DNA of 64,000 nt from Ruegeria sp. 6PALISEP08 (lineage in GTDB: Bacteria > Pseudomonadota > Alphaproteobacteria > Rhodobacterales > Rhodobacteraceae): the NCBI RefSeq assembly GCF_001238295.1, contig NZ_LGXZ01000004.1:1-64000 (forward strand), given 5' to 3'. The translations under genes and the position numbers were made by a program. The notes beneath the pieces were generated by a model that was given only the letters and a program-made list of their open reading frames with translations, searched no databases and was not told the DNA's origin. Positions 17,215 through 26,832 of this stretch are shown here, piece by piece; position 1 is the first letter of the stretch; the number at the start of each line of letters is the position of its first letter.

Positions 17215-18030
17215 TCAGAAAGAGAATGTTACACCAACCAGTGGTCCTGTTTGCATGACGTCATAGGCGAATGTCCCATCGGACCGTTCAGTCCCATAGT
17301 CGATTTCGTAGTGCCGCCATCCGAAACGAATAGAGGTATTTTCCCAAGCTTGATAGGCGAGGCCCAGCGAAACACGCCAGTGGGAGTTGACATTTTCGCC
17401 ACCAAGGCCTGCGTCAGCCGCAGCAACCAAGAACCAACGGTCCGAGAGCTCCCACGCGCCACGAGCGCCAACAACCACCTCGGTCCACGTTTCAGTCCCG
17501 CCAAGGGTAACGCTAGGCCCCATAGTGGAAACGTCAGCCTCCTGCTTCAGCTCGTTGTAGCGAAGCCCAGCTTGCAGATCTACGGAATACCGGTGATCGT
17601 TCTTGCCATAAACCCCATTTGCAACTTTGTAACCGCCCAAAAATCCGATCCACGATTGCTTAACATTGAGGTCAACGTCAATGTTCCCGGCCGGAAGTGG
17701 GATGGATTGATCGGCCCCTAGCTTTGCGTAGTTTGCGTCGACTATGAAGCCCCAGTTCCCCGTCCAACCTTCGTATTGTGCCGAGATACCGAAGTCCAAG
17801 AGTTCCAGCGCGTCTTGAAAATCCAAATCAAGATCAACGCTGGTATTAGCAATAGTCGACGTCCCCGTCAGCGATTGTGGTAGAAAACCGTAGACAGTCA
17901 CGCCATGTCGCCAGTCTTCAGAAAATGAGAGGGCCACGGGTTCGGCCTTTGTGACCGAGGGTAACATTATGCCGAAAGCAGCAGTGATAAGAGCCAGAGT
18001 TTTCGGTGAGAAAAAGAAAGCAAGTTTCAT
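17215..18030 (-). CDS. Outer-membrane beta-barrel protein of unknown role
   Basis: A 271-residue protein with signal peptide (cleaved after SVTKA), then alternating short polar/hydrophobic strands rich in aromatic residues. It ends in GPLVGVTFSF with terminal Phe, as expected for an outer-membrane barrel inserted by BAM. Segments such as WRHGVTVYGFLPQSL and RFGWRHYEIDYG are barrel-like; no enzymatic motif is seen. It lies downstream of the arylsulfatase gene on the same strand, separated by a hairpin. A role in uptake or release of a sulfated compound is possible but unproven. Confidence 0.7.
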   Translation of the reverse strand: MKLAFFFSPKTLALITAAFGIMLPSVTKAEPVALSFSEDWRHGVTVYGFLPQSLTGTSTIANTSVDLDLDFQDALELLDFGISAQYEGWTGNWGFIVDANYAKLGADQSIPLPAGNIDVDLNVKQSWIGFLGGYKVANGVYGKNDHRYSVDLQAGLRYNELKQEADVSTMGPSVTLGGTETWTEVVVGARGAWELSDRWFLVAAADAGLGGENVNSHWRVSLGLAYQAWENTSIRFGWRHYEIDYGTERSDGTFAYDVMQTGPLVGVTFSF

Positions 18031-18067
18031 CGCGTTCGGTCCTTCAATCGCGCAAGTTCTAAATAAA

Positions 18068-18091
18068 CCTGACCGGACTGTGCCGGTCAGG
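18068..18091 (-). terminator. Hairpin between arylsulfatase and barrel genes
   Basis: On the minus strand CCTGACCGG and CCGGTCAGG form nine-base arms around a six-base loop, followed by TTTATTTAG. This fits a Rho-independent terminator or partial attenuator after the arylsulfatase stop, before the barrel protein gene. Confidence 0.6.
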
Positions 18092-18110
18092 ACACTTGAT
18101 CGGGGGCCGT

Positions 18111-19805
18111 TTAATCCGACTTTCTAGTGAGACCTTGAGCAAATAGGATGTTGTCCACGAGTTCCTTTGTTTCAGGTCGAAGGTTTTCAATTCCGCCATA
18201 TAGTGGCCCATGCCCTGGAGGCATGTCAGGATAAAGCTCTTTCATGGCAAGATGGCGTTGGGCCATCAGACTGAAATTGGCGCCGAAACCTACTCCAATA
18301 CGAATGGAATCCTGCGGGCGATCCTCACGCGGGTTCTTGTATAGGTCGTACATGGCAGCAAGGATGGGGTTTCCGCCAGGAGGTGGCAAATGCATCTTGT
18401 ATTGCTGCTTGACCAGAGATCTCAGCACAAACCCTTCGTAGACAAATACATAATCTCGACGCCCATGCGTTTCCCCAAGAAGCCACAGAGCGGTCTGATC
18501 GACACCGTCGATGATCCGGTCGCGCGGGATACTCGCCTCACCGTCGCCCAGTCGCGCAAAGGTGCTGAACAAATCCGAGACATGGGTGATGTCTTTTACC
18601 CGAGACCCTTCCTCTATCATCCCAGGCCAGCGGACATAGGCATTGACGCGAACACCACCTTCCAAGTGTTCTGTCTTGCCGCCGCGATAGATCCGGTCGG
18701 ACTGGCCACTTTTGTCGACGAATTCCATGAATGGGCCGTTGTCGCCCATGATCACAATGATCGTGCTGTCCGCGATCCCCAGTTCTTCGACTCGGTCCAG
18801 GATTTCACCGATATAGCCATCAACCTTAACAATTGCCTCTGGGATAGGCCCACCATTCAGGGTTTGTGCCTGTTCGATGTCCGTCCTCGTGAAGCTGATC
18901 GGAAACAACGGCCAGTATTGCAAAAAGAACGGCTTATCGCCTGCTGCAAGCTTTTCCAGCTGCTCCAGGGTGCTTCGCTTGTAGCGCTGTCCCATGGCAA
19001 CATAATCGTCCTGCGAGAACTTCTGCCCCGACTCCATATGGACTTCTCTGATCGTCCCACCTTTTTCACCGGCGGTTCCGTAAACCATTGCGTATGGGTC
19101 GATGCGGAATGTGTCATCCAGCATCAGTTCGGTGGTGCGAAGCCGTAAATCGACACCGTCAACATGCCCCTCGTTCAGGGCCGTCGAGCTCATCAAGGCG
19201 AGTTGCGCCTGCTGGTGGATCGGGTGTTCGGCATAATCGAAACCCTGGTTGATTGCGTAGCTCTGTTCGATGTCACCCATGTGCCACTTACCTATATGGG
19301 CTGTTGCGTAGCCGTTTTCGCTCAGCACTTCGGCAAGGGTCACTTCGCGATCCGCCAGGCCTTCGCCTTCGGGCACTGCTTTTGCTTCATCAAAACCGGT
19401 ACGGACTGGGTGGCGACCGGTAAGCATGGCAACCCGCGTTGGTGTGCAGGATGGTTCGGTATACATCCGCATCATGGACATACCCTGTTCGGCGAAGTCC
19501 GTAATGTTTGGCGTCGAGTATCCACGTACCACGTCCAGATCCGGCATTCCGACTTCGCCAAACCCGATGTCATCCAGCAGTATGTAAAGTATGTTGGGGG
19601 GGTTGCCGCCGTTCTTTTCTCGGAATTCGGCCAACTTGACGTCGATGCCCTTGTCTTCGACCGTCCAGCGTTCCCCGTGCTGTCGTTCCAGTATTCTATA
19701 CTCGGCGTCGCGAACAATCGGTGCGTCTTGAGCCCGAGCTATGGTTGGCGACAGGACAAGAGCGATCCCGCAAATCGGTGCTAGGAATTGACATAGACTT
19801 CGCAT
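18111..19805 (-). CDS. Secreted arylsulfatase (type I, formylglycine)
   Basis: Predicted periplasmic sulfuric-ester hydrolase, 564 residues, signal peptide ending TIARA. The N-terminal metal site ILLDDIGFGE (Asp78/Asp79) and the sulfatase signature CTPTRVAMLTGR (Cys120 as formylglycine precursor) are intact, as are IGKWHMGD and MGDNGPF further on. Activation needs a formylglycine-generating enzyme, not seen in this window. GAGG precedes the ATG. The neighbours are a barrel protein downstream and a TPR regulator-like gene upstream. The natural substrate cannot be predicted; length and LERQHGERW opening suggest the large arylsulfatase A-like subfamily. Confidence 0.9.
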   Translation of the reverse strand: MRSLCQFLAPICGIALVLSPTIARAQDAPIVRDAEYRILERQHGERWTVEDKGIDVKLAEFREKNGGNPPNILYILLDDIGFGEVGMPDLDVVRGYSTPNITDFAEQGMSMMRMYTEPSCTPTRVAMLTGRHPVRTGFDEAKAVPEGEGLADREVTLAEVLSENGYATAHIGKWHMGDIEQSYAINQGFDYAEHPIHQQAQLALMSSTALNEGHVDGVDLRLRTTELMLDDTFRIDPYAMVYGTAGEKGGTIREVHMESGQKFSQDDYVAMGQRYKRSTLEQLEKLAAGDKPFFLQYWPLFPISFTRTDIEQAQTLNGGPIPEAIVKVDGYIGEILDRVEELGIADSTIIVIMGDNGPFMEFVDKSGQSDRIYRGGKTEHLEGGVRVNAYVRWPGMIEEGSRVKDITHVSDLFSTFARLGDGEASIPRDRIIDGVDQTALWLLGETHGRRDYVFVYEGFVLRSLVKQQYKMHLPPPGGNPILAAMYDLYKNPREDRPQDSIRIGVGFGANFSLMAQRHLAMKELYPDMPPGHGPLYGGIENLRPETKELVDNILFAQGLTRKSD

Positions 19806-19908
19806 TTTGGTTCCTCATTTTTTGTATTGTGAAACGGTGTTCGTGGTGCATGAAAATCACCCAAGCGCTCCAAACTCTCTTTTTGTTGTTCCAATTGACC
19901 CGCTTTGC

Positions 19909-20223
19909 TCAGTCGGGTTTGAGCTTTGCCAAAATTTCCTTCTTCAACCCTGCAAGGCTACTCTTGAAGGCATCGTTCCAAGCATCCTCTGGAGCGAATT
20001 CGCATTGCTGGCTCGTCATCAAAAGTTCGAAATCGTTGCAAATCTCGTCAAGCTCAGCGTCCGTTTTTCGGCGCTCCTGAATCTTTTCTGCAAGTCCACC
20101 AAAATGCCTCTCGAATTCCCGCATGTGCTTATCGAACCCAATAGCTCCCGCTAGGATCACACTAACTATCGCTGAAACCAGTGGAAGTTTCACACGGTGA
20201 GAAAGGGGTGAAAATCCTTTCAA
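19909..20223 (-). CDS. Small membrane-anchored hypothetical protein
   Basis: A 104-residue frame beginning at a TTG, or about 94 residues if the in-frame GTG at 20193 is used. One N-terminal hydrophobic segment (LVSAIVSVILAGAIGF) is followed by a charged helical region (RHFGGLAEKIQERRKTDAEL) with two cysteines. It is divergent from the TPR protein gene with under 30 bases between them. I recognise no family. It has no clear ribosome-binding site, so coding status is only moderately supported. Confidence 0.4.
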   Translation of the reverse strand: MKGFSPLSHRVKLPLVSAIVSVILAGAIGFDKHMREFERHFGGLAEKIQERRKTDAELDEICNDFELLMTSQQCEFAPEDAWNDAFKSSLAGLKKEILAKLKPD

Positions 20224-20251
20224 TTTGACCGTTTATCAGTAGTCTGCTGGC

Positions 20252-21631
20252 ATGGGTCCCAGGGAAACTACAGGCAAAAAGCACCCGCATTGGTCGGGGC
20301 ATCTGGAGTTGGAAGAAGTTCGTGAAGAGCTCAATCGTGTGAAGTCCAGTGAGCTTTTCACAGGCGCGAGTCGGCTCTCTGAATTGCTGGACTACATCGT
20401 AGAACAAAACCTTCTTGATCCCACACGAAAGCCACTCGCCAAAACAATCGCCGAGGATGTCTACGACAGATCTCCGGATCAAAATGGTGACAGCCATAAC
20501 ATCGTTCGGGTTGACGCTGGGCGTCTCAGGCGCCGGCTTGCACAGTATTTTGCCGGCCCGGGACGAGACGACCCTATCCATATTCATATCGATCCCGGCG
20601 GGTATGTACCTCGTTTCGAACTCAAGTATTCTTCGGACGCCCAAACTGAGGACGTTGCGACAGATTTAGAACTCCATAGCAGATGGAAGAGCAGGCCATT
20701 TCAGATTGGCGTAAGCATCTTCGCGGCGCTTAGTGTCGGCTTGGGCTTGGGGATCACGATCAGTTCTACCGGAGAAAACACGACCGACGTGTCCGGACAA
20801 TTCGAGACCTCAAATGATCCCACGCTAGAGGCAGAAAGGCGCGCACATCTGGCGAAGTCGCCGTCTAGCCTTCAAGCTGTGACGCTCTCAGATCAGGCGC
20901 GAAATTTGATTTTTCCCATGATTGAGCGGGCACAGCTGGAACTAGCTTTGGCTATGTTCCGTCATGCAATCGAGAAGGACGAATCCTACTTTGGCGGATA
21001 TGCAGGAGCATCCCAGTGTTTGGCTGCTTTTGCGATTTTTGCGCCAGACGGTCCTGAGCGTTCTGCTCTGCTAAAGGAAGCACGCCATTTGGCCAACCAA
21101 GCCGAACTTCTATCACCTGCCAACTCATGGACGCAATCGGCACTGTCCTGGGTTGACCTTGCCGAAGGTGATACAAAGCGAGCCGTGGAGCACGCAGACA
21201 TTGCCTTGGATCTCGCCCCTAAGGACGGCAACGTTCTAGACTTCTATGCAATGGTCATGCTGGCGACTGGCGACTTTGACGCAGCACTCGCCGCGTCGAC
21301 GAGCGACCGTCCGCGGACATCGGGCTTAGGACGATTTGCAAACAAGAGTATCTATGGCGCTGCTAGCTTTCACGCGGGAAAATACGAGCAAGCCATCGAC
21401 GCTCTCAATGCCGCCACCCGCGCCGGAGACCCGATTTCGGCTCCCACTTTGGTCTACCTCGCAGCAGCGAATGCGGCACTCGGAAATCAAGCAGAGGCCT
21501 TGGCCTTGGAGGCAGACTTGAAGCAAAACTGGCCAACAATTGACACTATTGCTCTTTTGGATCGCCTTTATGTGAGTCCAGAGCAGGTTCGCGCCCTAGC
21601 TGATCACTTAAGTACCATACCTCAAAGGTGA
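20252..21631 (+). CDS. Membrane-anchored TPR protein with N-terminal regulator-like domain
   Basis: A 459-residue protein. Residues about 15-130 match the domain often found before TPR arrays in alphaproteobacterial signalling proteins (SRLSELLDYIVEQNLLD, NIVRVDAGRLRRRLAQYF, IHIDPGGYVPRFE), thought to bind DNA or act as an adaptor. One membrane helix follows (IGVSIFAALSVGLGLGITIS), then TPR-like helical repeats to the end. It is divergent from the arylsulfatase side and lies upstream of the DUF3604 gene. Its architecture parallels the cyclase-TPR proteins at 28.9 and 45.7 kb but lacks the cyclase domain. Confidence 0.75.
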   Translation: MGPRETTGKKHPHWSGHLELEEVREELNRVKSSELFTGASRLSELLDYIVEQNLLDPTRKPLAKTIAEDVYDRSPDQNGDSHNIVRVDAGRLRRRLAQYFAGPGRDDPIHIHIDPGGYVPRFELKYSSDAQTEDVATDLELHSRWKSRPFQIGVSIFAALSVGLGLGITISSTGENTTDVSGQFETSNDPTLEAERRAHLAKSPSSLQAVTLSDQARNLIFPMIERAQLELALAMFRHAIEKDESYFGGYAGASQCLAAFAIFAPDGPERSALLKEARHLANQAELLSPANSWTQSALSWVDLAEGDTKRAVEHADIALDLAPKDGNVLDFYAMVMLATGDFDAALAASTSDRPRTSGLGRFANKSIYGAASFHAGKYEQAIDALNAATRAGDPISAPTLVYLAAANAALGNQAEALALEADLKQNWPTIDTIALLDRLYVSPEQVRALADHLSTIPQR

Positions 21632-21677
21632 GCTTTAGGCTCAGAGAAGCCGTAGCCGCGGAGTAGAAAGTAAGGGT

Positions 21678-21750
21678 TGGACAAATGGCCGCTTTGGGCT
21701 CGACGCGGTCATTCGCATTATTATCGTGAGCGTCTGCCACGCGGACTTGG
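21678..21750 (+). repeat. Dispersed intergenic repeat copy
   Basis: Contains GGCCGCTTTGGGCTCGACGC, GGTCATTCGC and GTCTGCCACGCGGACTTGG, matching the GGGCTCGA-GCGGTCATTCGC and GCGGAC modules elsewhere. It fills the gap before the DUF3604 gene. Confidence 0.6.
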
Positions 21751-21824
21751 CAATCCTTCGAACTCAGTCGAAATAACTTCCGGAGCAGAGTTATGCTATC
21801 GTGCCTTCAATTATGGAGGAAAAA

Positions 21825-23735
21825 TTGTTTCGCTATGTTTTGCCAGCAGCTCTCATTCTGGGGAGCCCAGTCTTAGCTCAGGATGCAATAAATCCGTCAG
21901 GCCTTTCCGGTCCTTCCGGTCGACCTTATTCACCTTACGCCAAACGCGCATATCCAACTCACGTCTATTTTGGTGACACTCACGTTCATACTGGTCTTTC
22001 CGGGGATGCTGGTGGAGGCGGTACGCGCCTCATGCCGCGTGATGCCTATCGGTTTGCGCGTGGCGAAGAAGTTGTGTCGAACACGGGACAACCTGTAAAG
22101 TTGTCGATGCCTCTCGATTTCTTCATGATTACAGATCATTCGGATGCGATGGGTGCTATCACCGACATCATCGGAGGTGCTCCCAACATCTTGGCAGATG
22201 AGCAAGGCAGATATTTCCATGAAGAATTCAACAAGGGTGGAGAAGCCGCTCTAGCGGCTGCGCTCGAGCTTACAGCGGCTTTTGCCCAAGGACAGGTATC
22301 ACCTGCGCTGAACTATCAACCGGGCAACCCCGCGTATGCCCGTGTTTGGGACGAAATTATCGATGCCGCGGAAGAGTTCAATGATCCAGGCGTGTTCAGC
22401 ACCTTTATCGCCTATGAATGGACATCTCTTGTTGCAGGGAACAATTTGCACCGAAATGTGATCTTTCGCGACGGCCCTGAGCTCACAAGACAGATACTGC
22501 CTTATACAACAACGGCACCTGTGGGCTCACCTAACCCGCGTGATCTTTGGAAGTGGTTGGAGAACTATGAGCAAACGACAGGCGGGCGTGTTTTTGCTAT
22601 TCCACATAATGGGAACTTGTCTAACGGTTGGATGTTCCCGTTAGTCGATAGCTTCGCGGATGGGGTGCCGTTAGATCCCGCATACGCAGAAGCGCGAAAC
22701 AAATGGGAAAGACTGTACGAACCAACTCAGATTAAGGGAGATGGTGAGGCCCACCCGTTCCTATCACCTGACGATGAATTTGCTGACTTCGAAACATGGG
22801 ATTACGGCAATCTGGATGCTTCGGTTCCGAAAGAGCCAGAAATGTTGTCCGGTGAATACGCTCGATCCGGGTTACTTCGAGGCTTATCTTTGGAAAAGGC
22901 TTTGGGAGTAAACCCTTTCAAGTTTGGCCTGGGTGGGGCCAGTGACACACACACAGGTTTAACGGCTCCAGATAACGACAATTTCTTCGGGAAGTTCACT
23001 GGTTACGAGCCCAGCGAAGAGCGCAGCCAACATGTCAGTAAGACCTATGCTGACGGGACTGTTGCGCTGCTTTCGTCGCAATACATTACTGGCGGTCTGA
23101 CCGCAGTATGGGCGCAGGAGAATTCCCGAGAAGCCATTTGGGATGCGATGCATCGGCGTGAGACCTACGCAACAACAGGGCCCAGAATGCGCGTCCGTAT
23201 GTTCGGAGGATTTTCTTTTACCGAAGAAGATGCCTTACGGCGCGACTTGGCGCTTGTGGGATACATCAAAGGTGTGCCGATGGGTGGCGAGCTTGACCCT
23301 GGTGAAAGCGCACCTTCCTTTCTGGTATATGCGCTTCGTGATCCGATGGGAGCAAACCTGGATCGAATCCAGATCATAAAGGGCTGGTTAGATGCAGATG
23401 GAGAGCAACGGGAAAAAGTCTACGACGTGGCCTGGTCTGGTTCTCGCGAACCAGATGCCGCTGGTAAGTTGCCGTCAGTAGGCACCACAGTGGACCTTTC
23501 TATCCCCTCGTGGACCAACACAATCGGAGCCTCTGAGTTGGGAACCGTGTGGGAAGACCCAGATTTCGATCCCTCGGAAAGCGCATTTTATTATGCCCGA
23601 GTTATAGAAATTCCGACCCCTCGCTGGACGGCGTATGATGCAGTGAAGTTCGGAATAGACATGCCGGGTGGCGTCCAATTAACAACGCAGGAACGCGCCT
23701 ACACTTCGCCGATTTGGTATTCGCCACAACGGTAG
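21825..23735 (+). CDS. Secreted DUF3604-family protein
   Basis: A periplasmic protein of the DUF3604 family, which carries PHP-phosphoesterase-like metal motifs: FGDTHVHTGLSGDA near the N-terminus, FFMITDHSDAMG, AYEWTS, and ASDTHTGLTAP later. These histidines and aspartates suggest a metal-dependent hydrolase of unknown substrate. Start choice: a TTG at 21825 has an ideal GGAGG five bases upstream and gives a compact signal peptide (MFRYVLPAALILGSPVLAQ). GTG at 21801 and ATG at 21813 in the same frame lack a good site. Length is about 636 residues, normal for the family. It follows the TPR gene but is separated by a repeat. Confidence 0.85.
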   Translation: MFRYVLPAALILGSPVLAQDAINPSGLSGPSGRPYSPYAKRAYPTHVYFGDTHVHTGLSGDAGGGGTRLMPRDAYRFARGEEVVSNTGQPVKLSMPLDFFMITDHSDAMGAITDIIGGAPNILADEQGRYFHEEFNKGGEAALAAALELTAAFAQGQVSPALNYQPGNPAYARVWDEIIDAAEEFNDPGVFSTFIAYEWTSLVAGNNLHRNVIFRDGPELTRQILPYTTTAPVGSPNPRDLWKWLENYEQTTGGRVFAIPHNGNLSNGWMFPLVDSFADGVPLDPAYAEARNKWERLYEPTQIKGDGEAHPFLSPDDEFADFETWDYGNLDASVPKEPEMLSGEYARSGLLRGLSLEKALGVNPFKFGLGGASDTHTGLTAPDNDNFFGKFTGYEPSEERSQHVSKTYADGTVALLSSQYITGGLTAVWAQENSREAIWDAMHRRETYATTGPRMRVRMFGGFSFTEEDALRRDLALVGYIKGVPMGGELDPGESAPSFLVYALRDPMGANLDRIQIIKGWLDADGEQREKVYDVAWSGSREPDAAGKLPSVGTTVDLSIPSWTNTIGASELGTVWEDPDFDPSESAFYYARVIEIPTPRWTAYDAVKFGIDMPGGVQLTTQERAYTSPIWYSPQR

Positions 23736-23770
23736 TTCGATTAACAGTGTCGATCCGGTATGGTCTCAGA

Positions 23771-23880
23771 GCAGCCGTTCGCTGCGTTCCGTCTGAATGA
23801 CCGCTGAGCGGACAAAGCCGCCGTCCACTCAGCGCAAGACAGTGCCCGCGCCCGGCTCAAAGCGGACATCGCGCTTCCGC
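23771..23880 (+). repeat. Dispersed intergenic repeat copy (well preserved)
   Basis: Modules in order: CCGTTCGCTGCG, ACCGCTGAGCGGACAAAGCC, GCCGTCCACTCAGCGC and GGCTCAAAGCGGACATCGCG. The last one is the reverse complement of the GTCCGCTTTGGGCTC module in other copies. The surrounding 200 bases hold no gene. Confidence 0.7.
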
Positions 23881-23935
23881 GAAATGAAAAAACAGTTGTA
23901 GCGGTTCCGTTCCAATTGATGAGCTTTCTTTACAA

Positions 23936-26461
23936 CTATCCTTGATCAGCAGAACCTTCATGCTCTTCCAGGTCCAACCCCGCAGGGTCGATCATGCGTT
24001 TGCTGGCGCTCATCTTGACGGAGTTCCGCATGGCTTCGCTTCGCCGAAGTAGTCGCCGGAATCGCGCTTCGTCTAGCTCAAGCAATGTCGAGGGTGCCAA
24101 CACCCGCACGTTCACACGACGGGGCCGTTTCATTAGCATGGCCAATTGCCCAAACATTTCGCCACGACCTAACCGTGTGGTGTGTCTGCCGAATTCCACT
24201 TCGACTGCCCCAGAAGCGATGAAAAACACACCCCGAGTCAATTCATCTTTGGAAAGGATCGTGTCGCCCGCGTTGGCGTAGCGGGTACGCAGCGCTCTAC
24301 TGAGTTTTCGCAGTGAAGCTTTGTCGAGATCAGAGAATAGTGGAAATTGCCTGACCAGATCCCGCCCCTTTAGGGCGATGTCCAGTACCGGACGCCCTTC
24401 AGATAAAGCACGTCGTGCCGCCACTTCCTGTATCAACACTGAATATAGCTCTTCGCCTACCAGGCCATCCTCTCGCATGACGGCGTATTCTCGCTCCTCC
24501 AGTCGCAATGCTGTCCTTCGGATGAACCGCCGCTCCAGCTTTTCCGCATAGCCTGGATATTGGAGCCGCAATCCTTCAAGCGCTGTCTCAACCGCCTCGG
24601 ATCGGCGCTCCAACAGGTCGTCTAGCAACTCCGCAACCCGGCGACCGTGTATCCGGCGTATGCGACCACGGACAAACCCATCGAGATCCCGAAGGATCAG
24701 ACGTTGCATGAGCAGCCTTTCGAACCGGTCCGCTGTTATACGAGTGAGCGGAAACGAGATTCGTAGGCGGTTTTGCAGGAACACGGCGATCCGAAAAGAT
24801 TTTCCATAGACGACGGATCGATTGGACGCGCGCTGATAGCCGATCCGCCCACCGGTCCTTGCGCCTTCAATGAGCCGATCCGCGTCTGACAGAATTTTTT
24901 CGCTGAGAACAGATGACATGGTGCGCTCTCGCATTCGGGCCAAAACAGAATCCCGCTCTGCACCGGCCAACGCAATAAGGCCAAGTGTAATCCGGTCACG
25001 ATCAAGGATCTCTGCGCTGTCTTCGGCGGCCTTTACAGCCTCGTCGAGACGTTCGCTAAATTGTTTGGCTTCGTTTCTTACAATTTGGTGGGTCAGGTTG
25101 TAGTTTTCTGCGGTGCGGGACACATCCTCGCGGACCGATTGCAAGGCGACCGCGACCACCTGGCGCGACAACGCCGTATCAAGCGGAGTAAGTTTGTCGA
25201 GCCCTAGCTTTGTGATCACCGTTCGCAAGGTTGTTCCTTGGACAATCAGTGTAAACAGCGTAAAGCCAGTGGCCAAAATGCCGACCAGACGCTTGGTTTC
25301 GAGCGGTACATGAGTGCTTTCGGTGACCGCCAGTGCCAACGCCAAAGTCACGGCGCCCCGCAGCCCACCCCAAAGCATTGCGGTGCGATAGGGGCGTTCC
25401 ACAGCTGGCGAAAGACCGATTGTCGTTAGCAATGGCAACAAACCGAAAAGAACCGCTGCCCGCGCCAGTGTTGCGGCAAGAACCACTACTGCCAACAGGC
25501 CAAAGTCAGACGGTTGAACTCCTTCCAACAGTCTCGGGATCAACAATGCTGCAAGAATAAAGATCAGCGCTCCGGCCCAATGTGCCAGGAGATCCCATAC
25601 TTCTTGCAGATTTGTCCAAGCGATCGGTGACAAACGACCGGGGCCGGTGAGGTTGAGCGTTAGTCCTGTGACCACCACTGCGATAACACCAGAAGCCCCG
25701 ACGCTTTGTTCCGCAACGATATAGGCGAGGTACGGCATCGCGACAGAAATTGAAATCTGCGCCTTCTCCCAACGGTCTACGAAAGCCATCATCCAAACCG
25801 CCATACGCGCCATAAGCCAACCGGTGAGTGCGCCACCGGCGATCAACAGCGGAAACTGCCCCACGGCTTCACTTAGTGATGGATCAGGTCTGCCGAGCAT
25901 CACAAAGCTCATGAATAGCCCGAAAAGAGCAATCGCGGCAGCATCGTTCAGGAGGCTTTCACCCTCGATTATTCGCGACAACCTGCGTGGTGCGGATATT
26001 GACCTAAAAATGCTGACAACCGCCGAAGGATCAGTTGTCGATACGATAGCGCCAATCAACAGGCAGGCGACCAGCGGTAGCGCACTTACCCAACTGAGCG
26101 CATAGCCTATGGAAAGTGTCGCCACAATCACCGCCACAACGGCCATCATCAGGATGGGCATCCAGTCATCCAGCATCCTGCGCAGGTTCATGCCGAGTGT
26201 CGCCTGGAAGAGCAACGTCGGCAGGAAAACATAGAGGAAGACGTCTGACCGGATCGGCAAATCAATTATCGCCTGCGCTCCCGGGTTCAGTGCATCCGTC
26301 AAGTCAGTGTTGAGAAAGAACGTTGCGCCAAGTCCGATCACTATCCCTAGGACCGCTAGGATAACGCTGTAAGGCAGGCGCATACGTGCAGCCAATGGTT
26401 CTGCCACGCCGATTACAACAAAAAAAGAAGTGATGATGGTCGTGATGACGACAATATCCAT
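23936..26461 (-). CDS. CPA1-type Na+/H+ exchanger with C-terminal cyclic-nucleotide-binding domain
   Basis: An 841-residue inner-membrane monovalent cation/proton antiporter. Residues about 1-420 hold some twelve membrane segments with family motifs (STTDPSAVVSIFRS, EGESLLNDAAAIALFGL, WGGLRGAVTLALAL). A long charged cytoplasmic region follows, and residues about 690-800 form a cNMP-binding fold (FPLFSDLDKASLRKLSRAL, GVFFIASGAVEVEFG, GEMFGQLAMLMKRPRRVNV). The canonical phosphate-binding E and R positions of the cassette read GEMFGQLAML...RR, so cyclic-nucleotide binding is plausible but not certain. Two class III cyclases in this window give a possible cAMP source. It is a stand-alone gene. 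Confidence 0.9.
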   Translation of the reverse strand: MDIVVITTIITSFFVVIGVAEPLAARMRLPYSVILAVLGIVIGLGATFFLNTDLTDALNPGAQAIIDLPIRSDVFLYVFLPTLLFQATLGMNLRRMLDDWMPILMMAVVAVIVATLSIGYALSWVSALPLVACLLIGAIVSTTDPSAVVSIFRSISAPRRLSRIIEGESLLNDAAAIALFGLFMSFVMLGRPDPSLSEAVGQFPLLIAGGALTGWLMARMAVWMMAFVDRWEKAQISISVAMPYLAYIVAEQSVGASGVIAVVVTGLTLNLTGPGRLSPIAWTNLQEVWDLLAHWAGALIFILAALLIPRLLEGVQPSDFGLLAVVVLAATLARAAVLFGLLPLLTTIGLSPAVERPYRTAMLWGGLRGAVTLALALAVTESTHVPLETKRLVGILATGFTLFTLIVQGTTLRTVITKLGLDKLTPLDTALSRQVVAVALQSVREDVSRTAENYNLTHQIVRNEAKQFSERLDEAVKAAEDSAEILDRDRITLGLIALAGAERDSVLARMRERTMSSVLSEKILSDADRLIEGARTGGRIGYQRASNRSVVYGKSFRIAVFLQNRLRISFPLTRITADRFERLLMQRLILRDLDGFVRGRIRRIHGRRVAELLDDLLERRSEAVETALEGLRLQYPGYAEKLERRFIRRTALRLEEREYAVMREDGLVGEELYSVLIQEVAARRALSEGRPVLDIALKGRDLVRQFPLFSDLDKASLRKLSRALRTRYANAGDTILSKDELTRGVFFIASGAVEVEFGRHTTRLGRGEMFGQLAMLMKRPRRVNVRVLAPSTLLELDEARFRRLLRRSEAMRNSVKMSASKRMIDPAGLDLEEHEGSADQG

Positions 26462-26832
26462 CAGTACGTATTATCTGAGAACTCGAACTAAGGGAATTCG
26501 CCCCTAAAACAGGATCTGCTTTGTGGGATCAACGTGTTGGCTCACAAACATCCAGATTGCGCACTTGCAAGGCGTGTTTGCAATGGCGGACCGCTCTTTG
26601 ACACTAGCTCCGTAAGTGAACTGCTGGAACATGTCGACCACCCCGCTTTGCAAAGTCCGCTTCCTGCGCATTGCTTTCATTGGAGCTGCGCGCAGCAACG
26701 GTCAATTTGGGCTCGGTGCGGTCTTTCGCTGCAACTTGCGTGAACGTCTACTTTGCGGGACAAAGCAGGCGTTTCCCTGCGTCCAATAAATGACCGCTCT
26801 CCACGTAATTTAGCTTCCGGCCTCGCAACGTC
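26462..26832 (+). repeat. Intergenic stretch with repeat copy (about 26640-26800)
   Basis: The 371 bases between the antiporter and LysR genes hold the modules GCGCGCAGCAACGGTCAA, TTTGGGCTCGGTGCGGTC, TTTCGCTGCAACTTGCGTGA, TTTGCGGGACAAAGCAGG and ATGACCGCTCT. Order and spacing match the copies at 17.0 and 28.7 kb. A fragment GGCGGACCGCTCTTTG near 26585 is a further partial module. No gene is seen. Confidence 0.6.

Noticed and set aside
18390..19148. Plus-strand open frame of about 250 codons inside the arylsulfatase gene
   Set aside because: Antisense shadow of a gene with intact sulfatase motifs; no ribosome-binding site or recognisable domain.
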